Below are positions 28,693-40,978 of a stretch of DNA of 64,000 nucleotides, in pieces. Both the position numbers and the translations under genes were made by a program. Every line of letters begins with the position of its first letter. Position 1 is the stretch's first letter. Below the pieces are notes generated by a model that saw only the letters and a program-made list of their open reading frames with translations, did no database searches and was not told the DNA's origin. Source of the stretch: Desulfobulbaceae bacterium (GTDB lineage: Bacteria > Desulfobacterota > Desulfobulbia > Desulfobulbales > SURF-16); NCBI GenBank assembly GCA_024637145.1, contig JAGXFQ010000007.1, positions 1 through 64,000 on the forward strand. Direction: 5' to 3'.

Positions 28693-30708
28693 ATGAAGCA
28701 GAACCCTCATCCCACCCTGGCCCCCCCCGGTGCTGATCTCGGCCGTCGGGTCTGGATTAAAAATATCAGACCTGCGGTGGATAATGGCCGCTACCCCATC
28801 AAGCGGACACCGGGTGAGGAGGTGCGGGTGAGCGCCGATGTCTTTGCCGATGGCCACGACGTCCTGGCTGTCATGCTCCGTTACCGGCCCACTGCGGCCG
28901 AGAAATGGCGGGAGGTGCCCATGGCTTTTCTCGGCAATGACCGGTGGCGCGCCTCCTTCGCCATCACCAGCCTGGAACCTTACTGCTATTCGGTGATCGG
29001 CTGGGTGGATTTCTTTGCCACCTGGCAGCACGACTTACGGAAAAAAGCCGGCCTGGGCCAGGAGGTGGGCAGCGAACTGCTGGAAGGGGCGGCCATGGTG
29101 GCGCAGATTGCTGATCGTGCCGCTGACCAGGATCGGACCCTGCTTGTTGATCACGCCGCCCTTCTTGCTGATCAGCAGCAACCTGTTGCCCTCCGTATTG
29201 AAGCAGGTCTGGCCCCTGACCTGCAGAGCGTCATGGATCGCTATGCTGATCGTCAAGGGGCCACGGAGCATCCCGCCCTGGCCGTGGATGTGGACCCGAT
29301 ACATGCCCGGTTCAGCGCCTGGTACGAGCTCTTTCCCCGCTCCGCCACCACGGAACCCGGCAGGTCCGGCACCTTCCGGGATGCGGAGGGGCTTCTCCCT
29401 CATGTTGCCCGGATGGGATTTGACATCCTCTATCTGCCGCCCATCCATCCCATCGGCCGCACCCATCGCAAGGGCCAGAATAACAGCAGGGCAGCTGGTC
29501 CGGATGATCCGGGCAGTCCCTGGGCCATCGGCGCTGCAGAAGGGGGGCATGACTCCATTCATCCGGATCTGGGCACCCTGGAGGATTTCCATCATTTCGT
29601 GGAAGCGGCCCACACCCAGGGCCTGATGGTGGCCCTGGACATCGCCTTCCAGTGTTCCCCGGACCACCCCTGGGTGAAGGAGCATCCTGAATGGTTCCGG
29701 CATCGACCCGACGGCACCATCAAATACGCGGAAAATCCGCCCAAGAAATATGAGGATATCTATCCCCTTGATTTCGACTGCCAGGAGTGGCGGGAGCTCT
29801 GGCAGGCCCTGGCGGCTATCGTGCTTTTCTGGATGGATCAGGGCATCACCATCTTCCGGGTGGACAATCCCCATACCAAGCCCCTCCGCTTCTGGGCCTG
29901 GCTCATCGGCCGGATCAGGGCAGCCCGGCCCGAGGTGATTTTCCTGGCCGAGGCCTTTACCCGGCCCACGGTGATGTATACCCTGGCCAAGGTGGGCTTC
30001 AACCAGTCCTACACCTACTTCACCTGGCGCAATACCGGCCTCGAGATAAGCCAATACCTCTCCGAGCTTACCCGCAGCGAGGTGCGGGAGTTCTTCCGGC
30101 CCAACTTCTTTGTCAATACCCCGGACATTCTGCCCGAGTATCTCCAGTTCGGGGGGCGTCCCGCCTTTATTGTCCGGCTGGTCCTTGCCGCCACCTTGAG
30201 TTCCTGCTACGGGGTGTACAGCGGCTTTGAGCTTTGCGAGGCCGAGGCCTTGCCCGGCACCGAGGAGTACCGGGACTCGGAGAAATTCCAGATCCGCCGG
30301 CGGGAGTGGGATCGGCCCGGCAACCTCACCGAGCACATCAGGCTGGTGAACCGTATCCGGCGGGAGAACCCGGCCCTGGCCCATAATTTCCATCTGCGCT
30401 TCTATCCCGTGGACAATGAGCAGATCCTCTGCTACGGCAAGACCACCCCGGACAACAGCAATATCATCCTGGTGGCGGTGAACCTCGACCCCCACCATGC
30501 CCACCAGGGCTGGCTTGAGCTGCCGGTGGGGGAGTTCGGCATTGCTGAAAACGAAGTCTATCAGGTGCATGATCTGCTGGGCGCGGGGCGCTACCTCTGG
30601 CAGGGGCCCCGCAACTATCTGCGCCTCGACCCGGCCTCGTCGCCGGCCCAGATCTTCCTGGTGCGACGGCGGATACGCACGGAACAGGATTTTGATTATT
30701 TCATGTAA
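28693..30708 (+). CDS. glgE: Alpha-1,4-glucan:maltose-1-phosphate maltosyltransferase
   Basis: YPIKRTPGEEVRVSADVFADGHD, FSAWYELFPRSATTEPGRSGTFRDAEGLLPHVARMGFDILYLPPIHPIGRTHRKG, DNPHTKPLRFWAWLI, AEAFTRPTVMYTLAKVGFNQSYTYFTWR. Confidence 0.95.
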   Translation: MKQNPHPTLAPPGADLGRRVWIKNIRPAVDNGRYPIKRTPGEEVRVSADVFADGHDVLAVMLRYRPTAAEKWREVPMAFLGNDRWRASFAITSLEPYCYSVIGWVDFFATWQHDLRKKAGLGQEVGSELLEGAAMVAQIADRAADQDRTLLVDHAALLADQQQPVALRIEAGLAPDLQSVMDRYADRQGATEHPALAVDVDPIHARFSAWYELFPRSATTEPGRSGTFRDAEGLLPHVARMGFDILYLPPIHPIGRTHRKGQNNSRAAGPDDPGSPWAIGAAEGGHDSIHPDLGTLEDFHHFVEAAHTQGLMVALDIAFQCSPDHPWVKEHPEWFRHRPDGTIKYAENPPKKYEDIYPLDFDCQEWRELWQALAAIVLFWMDQGITIFRVDNPHTKPLRFWAWLIGRIRAARPEVIFLAEAFTRPTVMYTLAKVGFNQSYTYFTWRNTGLEISQYLSELTRSEVREFFRPNFFVNTPDILPEYLQFGGRPAFIVRLVLAATLSSCYGVYSGFELCEAEALPGTEEYRDSEKFQIRRREWDRPGNLTEHIRLVNRIRRENPALAHNFHLRFYPVDNEQILCYGKTTPDNSNIILVAVNLDPHHAHQGWLELPVGEFGIAENEVYQVHDLLGAGRYLWQGPRNYLRLDPASSPAQIFLVRRRIRTEQDFDYFM

Positions 30709-30783
30709 AATGCCGGGCCCAACCTGCCGGCCGATAGGCGGCGACAGCCTGAATAAGCCATTTCTGAGGGCACCAAAAAAAAT

Positions 30784-33700
30784 ATGGACGCGAAAAAACA
30801 GGCCCCACCTCTCTGGTACAAGGATGCCATTATCTATGAATTGCACGTCAAGGCCTTCTTCGACCAGAACGGCGACGGGCAGGGTGATTTCCGGGGGCTG
30901 ATCAGCAAGCTCGACTACATCCAGGCCCTGGGCGTCAATACCCTCTGGCTGCTGCCTTTTTATCCTTCACCAGGCCGGGACGACGGCTACGACATCTCCG
31001 ACTACCGGGGGGTGCACCCCGATTACGGTACCCTCCGTGATTTCCGCCACTTTGTGAAGGAGGCCCATGACCGGGGGTTGCGGATCATCACCGAGTTGGT
31101 GATCAACCACACCTCGGATCAGCATCCCTGGTTCCAGGCGGCCCGCCGGGCCAAGCCGGGCTCAGCCCGGCACCGCTACTATGTATGGAGCGCCACAGAT
31201 AACAAATTTCCGGAAACACGGATCATCTTCACCGATACCGAGACCTCCAACTGGGCATGGGACCCGGTGGCCGGGTCCTATTACTGGCACCGCTTCTTCT
31301 CCCATCAGCCGGACTTGAACCACAACAATCCCCAGGTGGTGAAGGCGGTCACCCGGGTGCTCAATTTCTGGTTTGACCTGGGGGTGGATGGTCTCAGGCT
31401 CGATGCCGTGCCTTACCTCTGTGTCCGGGAGGGCACCACCAACGAAAATCTGCCGGAGACCCACGCGGTGATCAAGGAGATACGGCGGCAGATGGACCGC
31501 AATTATAAGGACCGCATGCTGCTGGCCGAGGCCAACCAGTGGCCGCAGGATACAGCAGCCTATTTCGGGGAAGGGGACGAGTGCCACATGGCCTTTCATT
31601 TCCCGCTTATGCCCAGGATATACATGGCCGTGCGCAAAGAGGATCGCCGGCCCATCACTGAGATCCTGGAGTCTACCCCGGCTATTCCCGCCAACTGCCA
31701 GTGGGCCATTTTCCTGCGCAACCACGACGAGCTCACCCTGGAGATGGTCACGGATGAGGAGCGGGACTATATGTACCGCGAATACGCCCAGGATCCCCGT
31801 ATGCGTATGAACGTCGGCATCCGCCGCCGGCTGGCCCCTCTTCTCAACAACTCCCGGCGGCGCATGGAATTACTCAACAGCCTGCTCTTTTCCCTGCCCG
31901 GAACGCCGATCATCTATTACGGCGATGAGATCGGCATGGGGGACAACATCTTTCTCGGCGACCGCAACGGCGTGCGCACCCCCATGCAGTGGTGCGCCGA
32001 CCGCAATGCCGGCTTTTCCCAGGCCGACGCCGCCTGCCTCTATATGCCGGTCATCGTGGATCCGGTCTACGGCTATACGGCCATTAACGTGGAGGGCCAG
32101 GAGCGGGACCCCTCGTCGCTGCTCCATTTCATGAAACGGATGATAGCGCTGCGCCGCCAGCACAAGGCCTTTGGCCGGGGCAGCCTCGAATTCCTGCGGC
32201 CCGAGAACCGCAAGGTGCTGGTCTATCTGCGGCGCTATAAAACAGAGGTGATCATGGCCGTGGCCAATCTCTCCCGCTTTGTCCAGCCCCTTGAGCTCGA
32301 TCTCTCTGAATTCCGGGAATGGGTGCCGGTGGAGATGATCGGCCGCACCGAGTTTCCCACCATCGGCGATCTGCCCTATTTTCTCACCATCGGCCCCCAT
32401 TCCTTCTACTGGTTCCGGCTGGAACCGCCGGCCGAGGCCATTCATCTGGCTGCCACCCCGGCTGGTGTTGCCCCCCCTATTCCGGCCCTGGCCATTGAGG
32501 AGAACTGGAGCGGTGAGCTGGAAGGGGCCTTCCGCTATGCCCTGGAAAACGAGATCCTGGCTCCCTGGCTCCCTGGCCAGCGCTGGTTCCGGAGCAAATC
32601 CCGGACCATCACCGGGGTTGCGGTCCCTGACTGGAGCAAGATGGGGGGCGGCTTCTTCATCCTCTTTTTGAGGGTAAGTTTCAGCGAAGGTGACAAGGAG
32701 ACATATTGCCTGCCCCTCAAGGTGGTGACCGGCCCGGCTGCGGAGCGGCTGGCTGCCGAGGCCCCGGAAAGTGTCCTTGCCCTGTTCAAGACCCCCAAGG
32801 CGGACGGGCTCTTCCTGGATGGACTGACGGACCGGATTGCCTGTTGCGAACTCTTTGAGGCTATGGCGGACAGCCGTACCTTTTCTACCGTTGCCGGGGG
32901 CACCATCCAGGCCTTTGCCACCCATGCCTTTGAGCAGGCCCTGCCCGTGGAAAGCCCCTGCGGTCAGGTGCGCCGCCTGGGGGTTGAACAGAGCAACAGT
33001 TCCGTGGTCCTGGATGAGCGGGCCATTCTCAAGCTGTACCGGCGCCTTGAAGAGGGCACCAATCCCGATTTTGCCATCAGCCTGCAGCTCACCGATCATA
33101 CCGACTTCAGGGCCCTGGCGCCTGTGGCCGGCGGCATTCTCCTCAACTTCCAGGGTCAGACCTCGGCCCTGGCCATGCTCCAGCCGTACCTGGCCAGCGA
33201 CGGCGACGGCTGGGGCTATGCCCTGCAGTCGGTTCAGGACTTTCTGGAGCGCAGCCGGGATCTGCCCGCAGAAGAGCTCCGGCCCTTTGCCGGTCTGTCC
33301 CTTCTGGCGGCGGCAGCCGCCTATGGCGAAAGCAGCGGCTGTGCAGTCTTTGGCGAAGGGCTCACCACCTTTGAAAACCTGGGCAGGCGGACCGCCGAGT
33401 TTCATGTGGCCCTGGCCGGCTCCACCCGGCAAGCCGACTTCAGGCCGGAACCGCTGGCTGAGGCCTATCTGCAGGGCCTGGCTGATGTTTTCTCCCGGCA
33501 TGCCCGGCAGGCCCTGGAGCATCTCAACGCCAGGCTGCAGGAACTGCCCCCCGATATCCAGGTCCGGGCCAATCTGGCCCTTGCCCAGGGCGACCGGCTC
33601 ATCAATCGTTTTTATGACCTGGCCGCCATCAAAAGTCGGGCCACCCGCATCCGCTGCCATGGCGACTACCACCTGGGTCAGGTGCTGCGGCAGGGCACGG

Positions 33701-34119
33701 ACTGGATATTGCTCGATTTTGAAGGGGAACCTATGAGGAGCCTGGCTGCCCGCCAGGAGAAACAATCCCCCCTCAAAGACGTGGCCGGCATGCTCCGCTC
33801 CTTTGCCTATGCCGCCACCAGCACCCTTTTTTCCCGCCAGGAAATAGCCGCCCCGGAAGCGGCCTTGTTGGGGGAGAGGCTGCATGGCTGGGAGGAATGG
33901 GTCCGGGCCGCCTTCCTGCACGGCTACCTTGAGGGCGCCGAAGGGGCCTCCTTTATGCCTGGCAGGGAAAAGCACCTGGAACTGCTGCTTCACTCTTTTC
34001 TTCTGGATAAGGCCTTCTACGAAACCGAATATGAACTGAACAACCGGCCCGACTGGCTGCGCATCCCCCTGGAGGGGATCCTGGCCTTTCTGCCGGGCAG
34101 TAAGGAGATATCGTTATGA
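30784..34119 (+). CDS. treS: Trehalose synthase - maltokinase fusion (TreS-Mak)
   Basis: N-terminal GH13: [66 protein letters not shown]-terminal maltokinase: [26 protein letters not shown] and [27 protein letters not shown]. Confidence 0.95.
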   Translation: MDAKKQAPPLWYKDAIIYELHVKAFFDQNGDGQGDFRGLISKLDYIQALGVNTLWLLPFYPSPGRDDGYDISDYRGVHPDYGTLRDFRHFVKEAHDRGLRIITELVINHTSDQHPWFQAARRAKPGSARHRYYVWSATDNKFPETRIIFTDTETSNWAWDPVAGSYYWHRFFSHQPDLNHNNPQVVKAVTRVLNFWFDLGVDGLRLDAVPYLCVREGTTNENLPETHAVIKEIRRQMDRNYKDRMLLAEANQWPQDTAAYFGEGDECHMAFHFPLMPRIYMAVRKEDRRPITEILESTPAIPANCQWAIFLRNHDELTLEMVTDEERDYMYREYAQDPRMRMNVGIRRRLAPLLNNSRRRMELLNSLLFSLPGTPIIYYGDEIGMGDNIFLGDRNGVRTPMQWCADRNAGFSQADAACLYMPVIVDPVYGYTAINVEGQERDPSSLLHFMKRMIALRRQHKAFGRGSLEFLRPENRKVLVYLRRYKTEVIMAVANLSRFVQPLELDLSEFREWVPVEMIGRTEFPTIGDLPYFLTIGPHSFYWFRLEPPAEAIHLAATPAGVAPPIPALAIEENWSGELEGAFRYALENEILAPWLPGQRWFRSKSRTITGVAVPDWSKMGGGFFILFLRVSFSEGDKETYCLPLKVVTGPAAERLAAEAPESVLALFKTPKADGLFLDGLTDRIACCELFEAMADSRTFSTVAGGTIQAFATHAFEQALPVESPCGQVRRLGVEQSNSSVVLDERAILKLYRRLEEGTNPDFAISLQLTDHTDFRALAPVAGGILLNFQGQTSALAMLQPYLASDGDGWGYALQSVQDFLERSRDLPAEELRPFAGLSLLAAAAAYGESSGCAVFGEGLTTFENLGRRTAEFHVALAGSTRQADFRPEPLAEAYLQGLADVFSRHARQALEHLNARLQELPPDIQVRANLALAQGDRLINRFYDLAAIKSRATRIRCHGDYHLGQVLRQGTDWILLDFEGEPMRSLAARQEKQSPLKDVAGMLRSFAYAATSTLFSRQEIAAPEAALLGERLHGWEEWVRAAFLHGYLEGAEGASFMPGREKHLELLLHSFLLDKAFYETEYELNNRPDWLRIPLEGILAFLPGSKEISL

Positions 34120-36020
34120 CCAAGACCTCTTTTCTCTCCGAATATGACCTGCACCTGCTGGGGGAGGGGGTGCACTACCGGGCCTGGGAAAAGCTTGGCG
34201 CCCATTCCGGTGAAGAGCAGGGCAAGCAGGGCTGCTGGTTTGCGGTGTGGGCGCCGGGCGCAGCCGCGGTATCCGTGGTGGGGGATTTCAATGAGTGGCA
34301 GGAAGGGGCGGCCATGCTGGAAAATTATCTCAGCAGCGGCTTCTGGGTGGGATTTGTGCCAGGGGCCGGTCATGGCCAGCTCTACAAATACGCCATTGAC
34401 TCCCGCTACGGCGAGTACCGGGTCCAGAAGGCCGATCCCTTCGGTTTTGCCGCTGAAATCACCCCCCAGACCGCTTCCCGGATCTGGAATCTGGAGGGCT
34501 ATGAGTGGGGAGATGGCGTCTGGATGGCGGAGCGTAAGGAGAAAAACGGTCTGGCTGCCCCCATCTCCATCTACGAGGTCCATCTGGGCTCCTGGATGCG
34601 GGGGGAGGGCAATTGCTGGCTCACCTACCGGCAACTGGCTGAAAAGCTGGCCGCCTATGTGGCGGAGATGGGGTTCACCCACGTGGAGTTCCTGCCCGTC
34701 ACCGAACACCCCTTTGACGGCTCCTGGGGCTATCAGCCGGTGGGTTATTTTGCCCCCACCAGCCGCTTCGGCACCCCCCACGACTTCATGTATCTGGTGG
34801 ATTCTCTGCACAGGCACGGTATCGGCGTTATCCTCGACTGGGTGCCTGCCCATTTTCCCCGGGACGAGCATGGCCTGGGCTATTTCGACGGCACCCATCT
34901 TTACGAGCACGCCGATCCCCGCCAGGGACTGCACCAGGACTGGGATACCGCCATCTTCAATTTCGGCCGGCGGGAGGTGGCCAATTTCCTCCTGGCCAAT
35001 GCCCTCTTCTGGCTGGAGGTCTACCATATCGATGGTCTCCGGATGGACGCGGTGGCCAGTATGCTCTACCTTGATTATTCCCGGCAGGAAGGCGAGTGGA
35101 TCCCCAATATCTACGGCGGCCGGGAGAATCTGGAGGCCATCGCCTTTGTTCGGCGCTGCAATGAGCTGGTCTATCAGGAACACCCGGATGTGCTCATGGC
35201 TGCCGAGGAATCCACGGACTGGCCCATGGTTTCCCGGCCCACCTATGTGGGAGGGCTCGGTTTCGGGCTCAAATGGAATATGGGCTGGATGCACGACATT
35301 CTCCTCTACATGAGCAAGGATCCCGTCCACCGCAAGTACCACCACAACCAGCTCACCTTCAGCCTGGTCTACGCCTTCCAGGAAAATTTTCTGCTGCCTC
35401 TTTCCCATGACGAGGTGGTGCACGGTAAGGGCTCGCTGCTGGATAAGATGCCGGGGGACCGCTGGCAGCGCTTTGCCAACCTCAGATTGCTGCTGGGATT
35501 CATGTTCACCCATCCCGGCAAGAAGCTCCTTTTCATGGGGGATGAATTCGGGCAATGGGCGGAGTGGAACCACGATGTCAGCCTGGACTGGCATCTCCTT
35601 ACGAATGCCGACCACCGCGGTCTGCAGCGCTGGGTGCGGGATCTCAATACCACCCTGCGGGGGGAACCTGCCCTGTATGAACTGGACTTCGAAGGTGCCG
35701 GCTTCTCCTGGCTGGATGCCAATGATTCCGAGGAGAGCGTCATCTCTTTTAGCCGCCATGGCCGCAACCAGAAAGACGTGGTGGTCTGTGCCTGCAACTT
35801 TACCCCTACTCCCCGCCACAACCACCGGCTGGGCGTACCCACCGGTGGTTTCTGGGCAGAGATCCTCAACAGTGATGCCCCCCTCTACGGCGGCTCCGGC
35901 CAGGGCAACCTCGGCGGGGTGGAGGCCACCCCGGTGGCGGCCTTTGGCCATTACCACTCCCTCATGGTGACCCTGCCGCCCATGGCCATGGTGGTTTTCC
36001 GGAGAAAGGCCGATGGTTGA
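34116..36020 (+). CDS. glgB: 1,4-alpha-glucan branching enzyme
   Basis: [77 protein letters not shown] overlap with the upstream gene. Confidence 0.96.
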   Translation: MTKTSFLSEYDLHLLGEGVHYRAWEKLGAHSGEEQGKQGCWFAVWAPGAAAVSVVGDFNEWQEGAAMLENYLSSGFWVGFVPGAGHGQLYKYAIDSRYGEYRVQKADPFGFAAEITPQTASRIWNLEGYEWGDGVWMAERKEKNGLAAPISIYEVHLGSWMRGEGNCWLTYRQLAEKLAAYVAEMGFTHVEFLPVTEHPFDGSWGYQPVGYFAPTSRFGTPHDFMYLVDSLHRHGIGVILDWVPAHFPRDEHGLGYFDGTHLYEHADPRQGLHQDWDTAIFNFGRREVANFLLANALFWLEVYHIDGLRMDAVASMLYLDYSRQEGEWIPNIYGGRENLEAIAFVRRCNELVYQEHPDVLMAAEESTDWPMVSRPTYVGGLGFGLKWNMGWMHDILLYMSKDPVHRKYHHNQLTFSLVYAFQENFLLPLSHDEVVHGKGSLLDKMPGDRWQRFANLRLLLGFMFTHPGKKLLFMGDEFGQWAEWNHDVSLDWHLLTNADHRGLQRWVRDLNTTLRGEPALYELDFEGAGFSWLDANDSEESVISFSRHGRNQKDVVVCACNFTPTPRHNHRLGVPTGGFWAEILNSDAPLYGGSGQGNLGGVEATPVAAFGHYHSLMVTLPPMAMVVFRRKADG

Positions 36021-37989
36021 ACCCGAAGAGGCGGCGGGCGGCCAGGCCCCGGAGGGCGATGACCCCAATCGCAGCGGCAAGCCGCCCGCCGCCATCCAGG
36101 AGGCCCTGCATCTCCTTGGTATCCGCCACCTCCTGCTGGGCATTCAGGATGCGGCCTTTCCCTGCTGGCCGGAGGAGGATATCGGCCGGGGCTCCCCCTA
36201 TAGTCAAGGATCCCGGGATTTTCTCGCCTTTATCCGTGGTCTGGGCTTTACCGGTGTGCAACTGGGTCCCCAGGGCATGACCTCGCCCAGCAACTCTTCG
36301 CCTTACGACGGCACCCTCTTTTCGCGCAACCGCCTTTCCCTGGCGCCCCTGCCCCTCACCACCGCGGCCTGGGGCACACTGCTGCGCCGGCAGACCCTGG
36401 CGGAGCTGGTGGCGGAGCGGCCCCAGGCCGCTCGGTTCCGGACGGTGCACGAGTATGCCTGCTATGCCCGGGGCCGGATTCTGGAGGAGGTATGGCCCGC
36501 GTTCCAGGCCGGTCAAGGGATGGGGGTGCTTGCTGATCTGGCCGGGGAATTTGCCCTTTTCCGCCGGGAAAATAATGGCTGGCTCAGGCGGGACGGTCTT
36601 TACGAGGCCCTGCGCCATCATTATGGCAACCGTAACTGGCAGGCCTGGGAGGGCAGCCCCCAGGCCGGGCTCGACCGCCATCTCTGGCAGGGGGGAAAGC
36701 AATGTGCCGCCAGACGGCGCACCTTGTTGAACCAATACAGTGAAGCCATTGCCGCCTATGCCTTTGCCCAGTTTCTGCTGGCTCGCCAGCACCGGCAGTT
36801 GCGGGGCTATGCCCACCGGTTGGGCCTCCAGCTCTTTGGTGATCTGCAGATAGGGTTTTCCGATCGTGATGGCTGGTTCGTGGAGTCCTTTCTGCTCACC
36901 GGCTATGTTATGGGCGCCCCCCCTAGCCGTACCAACCCGGCGGGTCAACCCTGGAACTATCCGGTGCTGGATCCAGATCGTTATTTCGTAGGCAGCAGTG
37001 ACCGCCCCGGTGCGGCCCTTTGTTTTCTGCGCCAACGACTGACAAAAATGCTCCGGGAGTTCGACGGCCTGCGCATTGATCATCCCCACGGTCTGATCTG
37101 CCCCTGGGTTTACCGGGCGGATCAGGAGGACTCCCTGGCCGCGGTGCAAGCCGGTGCGCGGCTCTTTGCCTCGCCGGACCTCCCTGACCACCCGGAACTT
37201 GCCGCCTTCGCCATCCCCCGTCCCGAGCAGATCAATCACCACCGGCCCCGCTATGCCGATGACTGGGTGCGGGATCTGGAGCCGGCCCAGGTGGAGCGCT
37301 ATGGCCTGCTCTTTGCCGTCATCATGCAGGCCACCCACGGCCAGGGCCAGGAATCTCAGGGCATTGCCTGTGAAATTCTTTCCACCCAGCCCTATCCGAT
37401 CCGGCGGGTCATGGAGCGCTATGGACTGGGCCGTTTCCGGGTCACCCAGAAGGCGGATCTGGATAATCCGGATGATGTCTACCGGAGCGAGAACGCCCGC
37501 CCTGAGGATTGGATCATGCTGGGCAACCATGACACCCCCTCCATCTGGTTCCTGGCCGAGCAATGGCGGGCCTCGGGTGCTGCCCGCCGCCAGGTCGACT
37601 ATCTGGCCTGGCGTCTGCGGCCTGAGGGTGCGGAAGGGGAGGGCTGGAGCGCCAAAGTGGCCGCCGACGTGGGTGAGCTGGTCCAGGCCAAGGCTGCTGA
37701 TCTCTTTGTCGGACCCGCCGGCAACGTCATGATCTTCTTCACCGACCTGCTGGGGATTCGGGATATCTACAACCGGCCGGGCTCGGTGAGTGACGACAAC
37801 TGGTCGCTGCGGATAACAGCTGATTTTGAGCGTGATTACCAGGAAAGGCTGGCCCGCAACCGGGCCATCAACATCCCCAGGGCCCTGGCCCGGGCCATCC
37901 GGGCCCGGGGCCTGGCCTTTTGCCAGGGGCACGGCCGCCTGCTTAGGGAACTGGATCTCCTGGCCGCCCAGAGCGCGTCGCCGGCCTGA
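36013..37989 (+). CDS. malQ: 4-alpha-glucanotransferase (MalQ-like)
   Basis: GH77-type patterns [102 protein letters not shown]; 8-nt overlap with glgB. Confidence 0.85.
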   Translation: MVEPEEAAGGQAPEGDDPNRSGKPPAAIQEALHLLGIRHLLLGIQDAAFPCWPEEDIGRGSPYSQGSRDFLAFIRGLGFTGVQLGPQGMTSPSNSSPYDGTLFSRNRLSLAPLPLTTAAWGTLLRRQTLAELVAERPQAARFRTVHEYACYARGRILEEVWPAFQAGQGMGVLADLAGEFALFRRENNGWLRRDGLYEALRHHYGNRNWQAWEGSPQAGLDRHLWQGGKQCAARRRTLLNQYSEAIAAYAFAQFLLARQHRQLRGYAHRLGLQLFGDLQIGFSDRDGWFVESFLLTGYVMGAPPSRTNPAGQPWNYPVLDPDRYFVGSSDRPGAALCFLRQRLTKMLREFDGLRIDHPHGLICPWVYRADQEDSLAAVQAGARLFASPDLPDHPELAAFAIPRPEQINHHRPRYADDWVRDLEPAQVERYGLLFAVIMQATHGQGQESQGIACEILSTQPYPIRRVMERYGLGRFRVTQKADLDNPDDVYRSENARPEDWIMLGNHDTPSIWFLAEQWRASGAARRQVDYLAWRLRPEGAEGEGWSAKVAADVGELVQAKAADLFVGPAGNVMIFFTDLLGIRDIYNRPGSVSDDNWSLRITADFERDYQERLARNRAINIPRALARAIRARGLAFCQGHGRLLRELDLLAAQSASPA

Positions 37990-38102
37990 GGCAAGAACAT
38001 ATCGGCCCCCCCTGTTGAAACAGTGGCGGGCCTGCCTTTTCCGCATGGTTTGCGCCCCGGCTGCGCACTCTTTTCCTCCTCTGCAGGCCGATATGTTGTA
38101 AT

Positions 38103-39524
38103 ATGTCGTATTTTACGAGGGCGATCATGGGTTTTTCCTTCTTTAGATCCTTTACCAGACTGACGCCGGCCCCCCGCGCCTTTTTGTTTTTTTCCATTGT
38201 CAACCTGGCATCCTGGCAATGCATTGTCGGTCAGGTGCTGGTCCTTTTTGCCCGCTCTCTGGGCATGCCTCCCGGCCTGGTGGGGCTGCTTCTTGCCTTT
38301 ATTCCCGTTTCCATGCTCCTGGTGGTGCTCAGTATCCCTGCCGTGGAACTCCTTGGTCCCCGAAAATTGATGATCACCAGCTGGCTGCTGCGCAATCTCC
38401 TGATCTCCAGTGTTTTTTTTATTCCGCTGCTCACCGCCCGGTACGGCCAGCAGGCCGGCTGGCTGATGCTGCTCCTGGCTGTGCTCGGCTTTTCCCTGGT
38501 CAGGGCCTTTGGGGTCGGCGCCTGGTATCCTTGGCTCCATGAGATTGTGCCCACGGAGAACCTCGCCGATTATTTCAATACCGAGACGATCCTGGTGCAG
38601 GTCACCAATATTATGCTGGCCGTGGTGATTGCCCAGGTGCTGGTCCGCTTCAGCGGCCTTGCTTCTTTTTATTATATCTATGGGGCCGGCGTGCTGATCG
38701 GTCTCATCAGTGTCGGCATGCTTTTTTTTATGCCGGGGGGGCGGCGGGGTCCGCAACTGGCCGGTGATGGCAGGCGCTATGCCGCCTTTTACAAGGCCTT
38801 TGCCGATAAGCCCTACCGCCATTTTGTCATAGTGATCTCACTGGCCTTCTCCTCGCTGATGTGGGTGGGCAGTTCCGCGGTTATGTATCTGCGGGATATC
38901 ATGCACTTTGCTGACGGCAGGATCATGTTCATCACGGCCGTGGGCGCCATGGGCGTGGCCCTGACGGTGAGCTTCTGGTCAAAGCGGGCCGAAAGGAAGG
39001 GCAGCAACCGGGTCATGGCCAGGATGCTCTACCTGCATGCGGCCGCCACCCTCTGCTGGTTTTTCCTGCTGCCCGGCAGCAGGTTCGGCTTTGCCCTGGC
39101 CATGCTGGCCATGGTGGGTAGCATGGTCTTTAGTATCACCCTCTTTACCGTGGCCTCCCGCGCCATGCTCGGCCAGGTGAAAAACGAGGGGCGCATTGGC
39201 TACACCTCTCTGTGGATCATCGGGGTTTCCCTGGCCAACGCCATTCCGCCCATCCTGGCGGGACAGCTCATTGAGCATTTTGGTATCCTGGGTTTTCGGC
39301 TCTGCTTTGCGATTGCCATTTTTTTGGGGATTGCCGTCTCCTTCCTGCTGAAAAATCTGCCCGAAGAAGGGGTCCTGCCTGATCTGGCCTATCTGGATGT
39401 GCTGGTTCTGCCCCTGCAGCCGGTGCGCTGGATGGGGCGCCTGGTCTGGGTATCTCTCGGTTTTGGCCAGCGACCAGAAGCAAGGCCCGAAGAATCCCCA
39501 GACCAGGAAGAGGAGCAGGGATAA
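38103..39524 (+). CDS. Major facilitator superfamily transporter
   Basis: About 12 hydrophobic segments; MFS-like layout; 4 loops with GPRK/SKRAERKG. Confidence 0.8.
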   Translation: MSYFTRAIMGFSFFRSFTRLTPAPRAFLFFSIVNLASWQCIVGQVLVLFARSLGMPPGLVGLLLAFIPVSMLLVVLSIPAVELLGPRKLMITSWLLRNLLISSVFFIPLLTARYGQQAGWLMLLLAVLGFSLVRAFGVGAWYPWLHEIVPTENLADYFNTETILVQVTNIMLAVVIAQVLVRFSGLASFYYIYGAGVLIGLISVGMLFFMPGGRRGPQLAGDGRRYAAFYKAFADKPYRHFVIVISLAFSSLMWVGSSAVMYLRDIMHFADGRIMFITAVGAMGVALTVSFWSKRAERKGSNRVMARMLYLHAAATLCWFFLLPGSRFGFALAMLAMVGSMVFSITLFTVASRAMLGQVKNEGRIGYTSLWIIGVSLANAIPPILAGQLIEHFGILGFRLCFAIAIFLGIAVSFLLKNLPEEGVLPDLAYLDVLVLPLQPVRWMGRLVWVSLGFGQRPEARPEESPDQEEEQG

Positions 39525-39669
39525 TTTTTCCCTCTCTGGCCCAAGAGCAGCCCCTCTGGCGCTGGCCGGGTGCTCATGGCTGCCGGTAAGGACTGAAAAT
39601 TCCCTCTCTGCCCCGCACGAGAGGGGCAATGATGAAGATGGTTTGAGCAAAGTATAAGGATGAGCTGGT

Positions 39670-40929
39670 ATGGAAGCGGCAATACACGATATCGTCAGCA
39701 GCCTGAGGCGGCTTGAGCCGCCTCAGCGCGCCGAAGCGTTGCTTAATTTTCCGCCCTGGGAGGCGCTGGCCATCTTTGAGCAGCTGGAAGCGCCATTGCA
39801 GGAGGAGCTTCTGCACTGGCTGCCCCCGGAAAAGGTGGATCAGCTGCTCATGGATCTGGACCCCGATGATCGGGTCCGCCTTCTTGATACCCTGACAATC
39901 CCGGTGGCAGAGGCGCTGCTGGCAAGCCTGAGTGCACGGGAGCGGTGGCTGACCCAGCAACTCCTCTCTTATCCGCAAGAGAGTGCCGGTCATATCATGA
40001 CCCCGGAGTATCTTGCCCTCTCGCCAGCGCTTACCGCTGCGGAGGCGCTGGCCCGTATCCGCAGCCAAGGTCATCATGCCGGCCCGCTGCAAGTGCTGCC
40101 GGTGTTGGATGACGCCGGGCGGCTCCTTGGCCTGTTGACCTTGAGCCAACTGGTGCTGGCTGATCCCGAGCAGAAAATATCCGGGTTGATGGTGGCTAAT
40201 GTGCCCAGGACAACACCCGAGACCGATCAGGAGGAAGTGGCGCGTCTGATACAGGCCGCTGATCTGCTGGCCCTGCCGGTAGTGGATGGGTCCGGAAGGC
40301 TCCTTGGCCTGGTTACCGTGGATGATGCCCTGGATGTCATCCATTATGAAAGGGAAGAAGACTTCGCCCGCGCTGCCGCCACCCAACCCTTGCGGCGCCC
40401 CTATTTTTCCATCAGCGTCTTTGAATTGACCCGCTCTCGCCTGGTGTGGTTAACACTGCTGGCCCTTGCCGGGACGCTTACGGTCCAGGTGCTCACTGTT
40501 TTTGAAGGTCTCCTGGAACAGGTTGTGACCCTTTCACTCTTTATCCCGCTCTTGATCGGGGTGGGGGGAAACAGCGGCGCGCAGGCCGCCACCACCGTCA
40601 CAAGGGCCATTGCCACGGATGATGTGGCCGGGGTGGCGGCGGTGATACTCCGAGAAACCCGGGTGGGGCTTTTGCTGGGAGGGGCCCTGGGCCTGCTGAC
40701 CTATCTTCCTATTCTTTTGATCTTTAATGGCTTAATGGCTGCCGTTGTCTCCCTTACCCTGGTGGTCATCTGCACCTTGGCCACCCTGGTGGGTTCCGGC
40801 ATGCCTCTGTTGGCAAGGCGCCTTGACATTGATCCGGCTGTGGTCAGTGCCCCGGTGGTCACCACTGTTGTCGATGCCAGTGGCCTGGTGGTTTATTTTT
40901 TAATCGCCAAAGCCGTTATGGATATTTAG
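39670..40929 (+). CDS. mgtE: Magnesium transporter MgtE-like
   Basis: N-terminal MgtE_N helices (LDPDDRVRLLDTL), paired CBS domains (GHIMTPEYLAL, LGLVTVDDALDVI), TM region with GVGGNSGAQAATTVTRAIA. Confidence 0.93.
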   Translation: MEAAIHDIVSSLRRLEPPQRAEALLNFPPWEALAIFEQLEAPLQEELLHWLPPEKVDQLLMDLDPDDRVRLLDTLTIPVAEALLASLSARERWLTQQLLSYPQESAGHIMTPEYLALSPALTAAEALARIRSQGHHAGPLQVLPVLDDAGRLLGLLTLSQLVLADPEQKISGLMVANVPRTTPETDQEEVARLIQAADLLALPVVDGSGRLLGLVTVDDALDVIHYEREEDFARAAATQPLRRPYFSISVFELTRSRLVWLTLLALAGTLTVQVLTVFEGLLEQVVTLSLFIPLLIGVGGNSGAQAATTVTRAIATDDVAGVAAVILRETRVGLLLGGALGLLTYLPILLIFNGLMAAVVSLTLVVICTLATLVGSGMPLLARRLDIDPAVVSAPVVTTVVDASGLVVYFLIAKAVMDI

Positions 40930-40978
40930 GGAAGATCATTATGGAGGCGGCAGAAGGGGAGGTGGCGGGCATTTCAGA

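Noticed and set aside
29035-38046. Chain of very long antisense ORFs (603, 707, 708 and 694 aa) opposite the glucan operon
   Set aside because: Visually striking, but explained by codon-biased sense genes in the complementary frame; no start context, no domains, Gly/His/Pro-rich composition typical of antisense translation. Strand-specific RNA-seq would be the only reason to revisit.
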